DNA of 64,000 nt from Euonymus europaeus (taxonomy: Eukaryota; Streptophyta; Magnoliopsida; Celastrales; Celastraceae), in assembly GCA_963580455.1 (NCBI GenBank), contig OY756964.1, positions 26,014,001-26,078,000 on the forward strand. The letters are read 5' to 3'. Below the pieces are notes generated by a model that saw nothing but the letters and a program-made list of their open reading frames with translations, was not told where the DNA came from and did not search any database. This document shows, piece after piece, positions 62,539 through 64,000 of the stretch (the stretch's first letter is position 1; each line of letters begins with the position of its first letter). The position numbers and the translations under genes were made by a program.

Positions 62539-63235
62539 TTAGATATAAAATTCTACGTCAAAAGCATCTGAACTGTTGAATATCAACTTGCACAGATTGG
62601 ACATGGAACATTATGGGCAACAAAAGGAGCAGACTGGGCCATAGCTGAAGGATCAAAGGTGCCTGTAGCCTAACTTTCAGATCAATAACAGAAGATGTCA
62701 CTCTTTAAGGGATACAGGAAAAACGGTAAGGAAGAGAACAAAAATTCTAACAGAGGGGGGCCCGCAAGAGCCGCATATCGGTCACAGCTGCAAAACAACT
62801 GCATTTTGTTTGAGTACAGTATACAGATGATCCAACTGTTAGTGCCTCAACTTTTGTTCTCTTGGATAAAGTAAAGTGCCGTTAGACTCTGCCCGCAATC
62901 CTGATTCACCAGAAGTGTATAGTGTAAATCTAAAGATTGCGCTTGGCCGAAAAAGGCTAATAACATGCGATGAACGAGACAATTGTTCTGGTTCAGCCAA
63001 AAGTTCCGGAGTCCAAACCTTCCATTTCTTCCAATTTGTATAGGACATATGTGTGAACCCGCTCAGCATATCCAAATTATGGAAAATTACCCCAATTTGC
63101 AACTCAACTGCGGAATTTGACTAGTTGGAGTTGGAGTTGGAGTACCCAGAGATGGAAGAAGCATTCTTTCAGGGGTAGCATCACAATATGGATTATTAAA
63201 CCAACTTTATGATGGAGCAGTCATGTGCACAACTA
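62539..63235. other. Flank downstream of the MICU-like gene
   Basis: It should include the 3' UTR of the minus-strand MICU-like gene. On the plus strand an exon-like piece at about 62597-62671 (after TTGCACAG) encodes IGHGTLWATKGADWAIAEGS; its family was not recognised. A GTTGGA triplet run lies at about 63125-63142. Confidence 0.4.
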
Positions 63236-64000
63236 CTAGCGGAAAGATAAAAGTTTCGTGACTCCCCATTCTACAGTCTGAGGAACATCCATTTCACGTT
63301 TGTGTAGAACTCTTACAAACTCCTTCAAGCTTATATTTCCATCGCAATTTGAGTCGAAGATGTGGAAAATAATATCAACCACATTGTCAGTGAGGGATAT
63401 GCAGCACACCTGATATTTGTAGAGAGATTAAAAAAAAATCTAAAAGCCTTGCATGATGGAACAGGTTGTTTGAATCAATTTAATATAATACATACAAAAC
63501 CAAACCATGATGAATAACATGTTGGAAATCTATCAGCACATTCGAACTAGAAAGATAACACAAATAATTCAGTTTTTTTTTTCAATGATTAATAATAATT
63601 CAGTGTTTTCTCCCATACTTGGAATGCTTTTCAGTAAAAAAACTATAGCTAACAGAAAAGAGGAATTGCAATCAATCCATGAAAGAAAGCTAAGAGTCTT
63701 ACGTGGGATGCAGCTCGCTGAAAGTCCTTCCTCGTTAGAAGGCCATTGACTTTTCCGTAACTGAAAAGAGCCAAGGTTAATGGCTGCAACGTCTTACGTA
63801 GCTCCGCAAAACTCCTGAATTCATCTAGTGTAATGCGTATATCCCTAAGACGAGGCTTATTATTCAACTCTTCAACTCGGTCGAGAAAACGGTCTATATG
63901 ACTCATATCAGCAGAGGCAACCATGGATAATGCAAAATCTTTAGCTGATATGGTTGCTTGTTGCTTGTAGTCATAATGTGAGAATTCCAATATCAGAATC
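63236..64000 (-). CDS. MICU-like mitochondrial calcium-uptake regulator, C-terminal part
   Basis: Incomplete at the window edge. Two exons are seen on the minus strand: 63704 to the window end, and 63236-63409 with stop TAG at 63236-63238. The first encodes LEFSHYDYKQQATISAKDFALSM and SFAELRKTLQPLTLALFSYG, the second a canonical EF-hand loop DSNCDGNISLKE followed by FVRVLHKRE. This matches the end of plant MICU (At4g32060 in Arabidopsis, from memory), an EF-hand regulator of the mitochondrial calcium uniporter. The extra C-terminal tail VTKLLSFR is not known to matter. The N-terminal exons and targeting peptide lie beyond base 64000. Confidence 0.92.

Overview
The window is nuclear DNA of a flowering plant, a eudicot by gene content. 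Genes are split by GT-AG introns with typical plant proteins, spacers are AT-rich, and LINE, SINE, MITE, LTR and Helitron relics are plentiful. The species cannot be told from the sequence alone.

Layout. 1-1813: 3' end of a dead L1-type LINE. 2533-4524 (+): adenine phosphoribosyltransferase, 6 exons. 5736-13193 (-): PX-domain endosomal RAB5-effector-like protein (EREX/EREL family), 10 exons. 13.7-20.15 kb: gene-poor, with a metallophosphoesterase fragment and a probable non-autonomous Helitron carrying one bHLH exon. 20861-20990 (-): MIR396 hairpin. 22088-22474 (-): secreted eight-cysteine proline-rich/lipid-transfer-like protein. 23.4-25.7 kb: a solo LTR inside a MITE, then three nested MITEs. 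25865-27919 (+): VAMP71-type R-SNARE. 28.9-30.2 kb: an amplified SINE and a hAT-like element. 30490-39355 (+): TRAF-like protein with four MATH domains and a C-terminal coiled coil. 40677-43494 (+): EMC7. 45444-47764 (-): Phox-type TPR-PB1 protein. 48285-62538: a 14.25 kb apparently intact Helitron with Rep/helicase and RPA1-like genes, plus captured ERF and PARG gene pieces. 63236-64000 (-): C-terminal part of a MICU-like mitochondrial calcium-uptake regulator, running off the window.

From memory, the host gene set (PX protein, VAMP71, TRAF-like, EMC7, Phox, MICU) matches two duplicated Arabidopsis regions, around At2g25290-At2g25350 and At4g32060-At4g32160. This is therefore an old conserved block into which transposons have been added, mostly between genes. 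Several host genes serve the endomembrane system (PX effector and VAMP71 in the vacuolar route, EMC7 in ER membrane insertion), but nothing shows co-regulation.

The most notable items are the large Helitron with two captured host gene fragments, the second Helitron with its bHLH exon, and the MIR396 locus. No unknown molecular system was recognised. Splice sites and exon joins were read by eye and checked by reading-frame consistency and family similarity; no alignment or RNA evidence was available.
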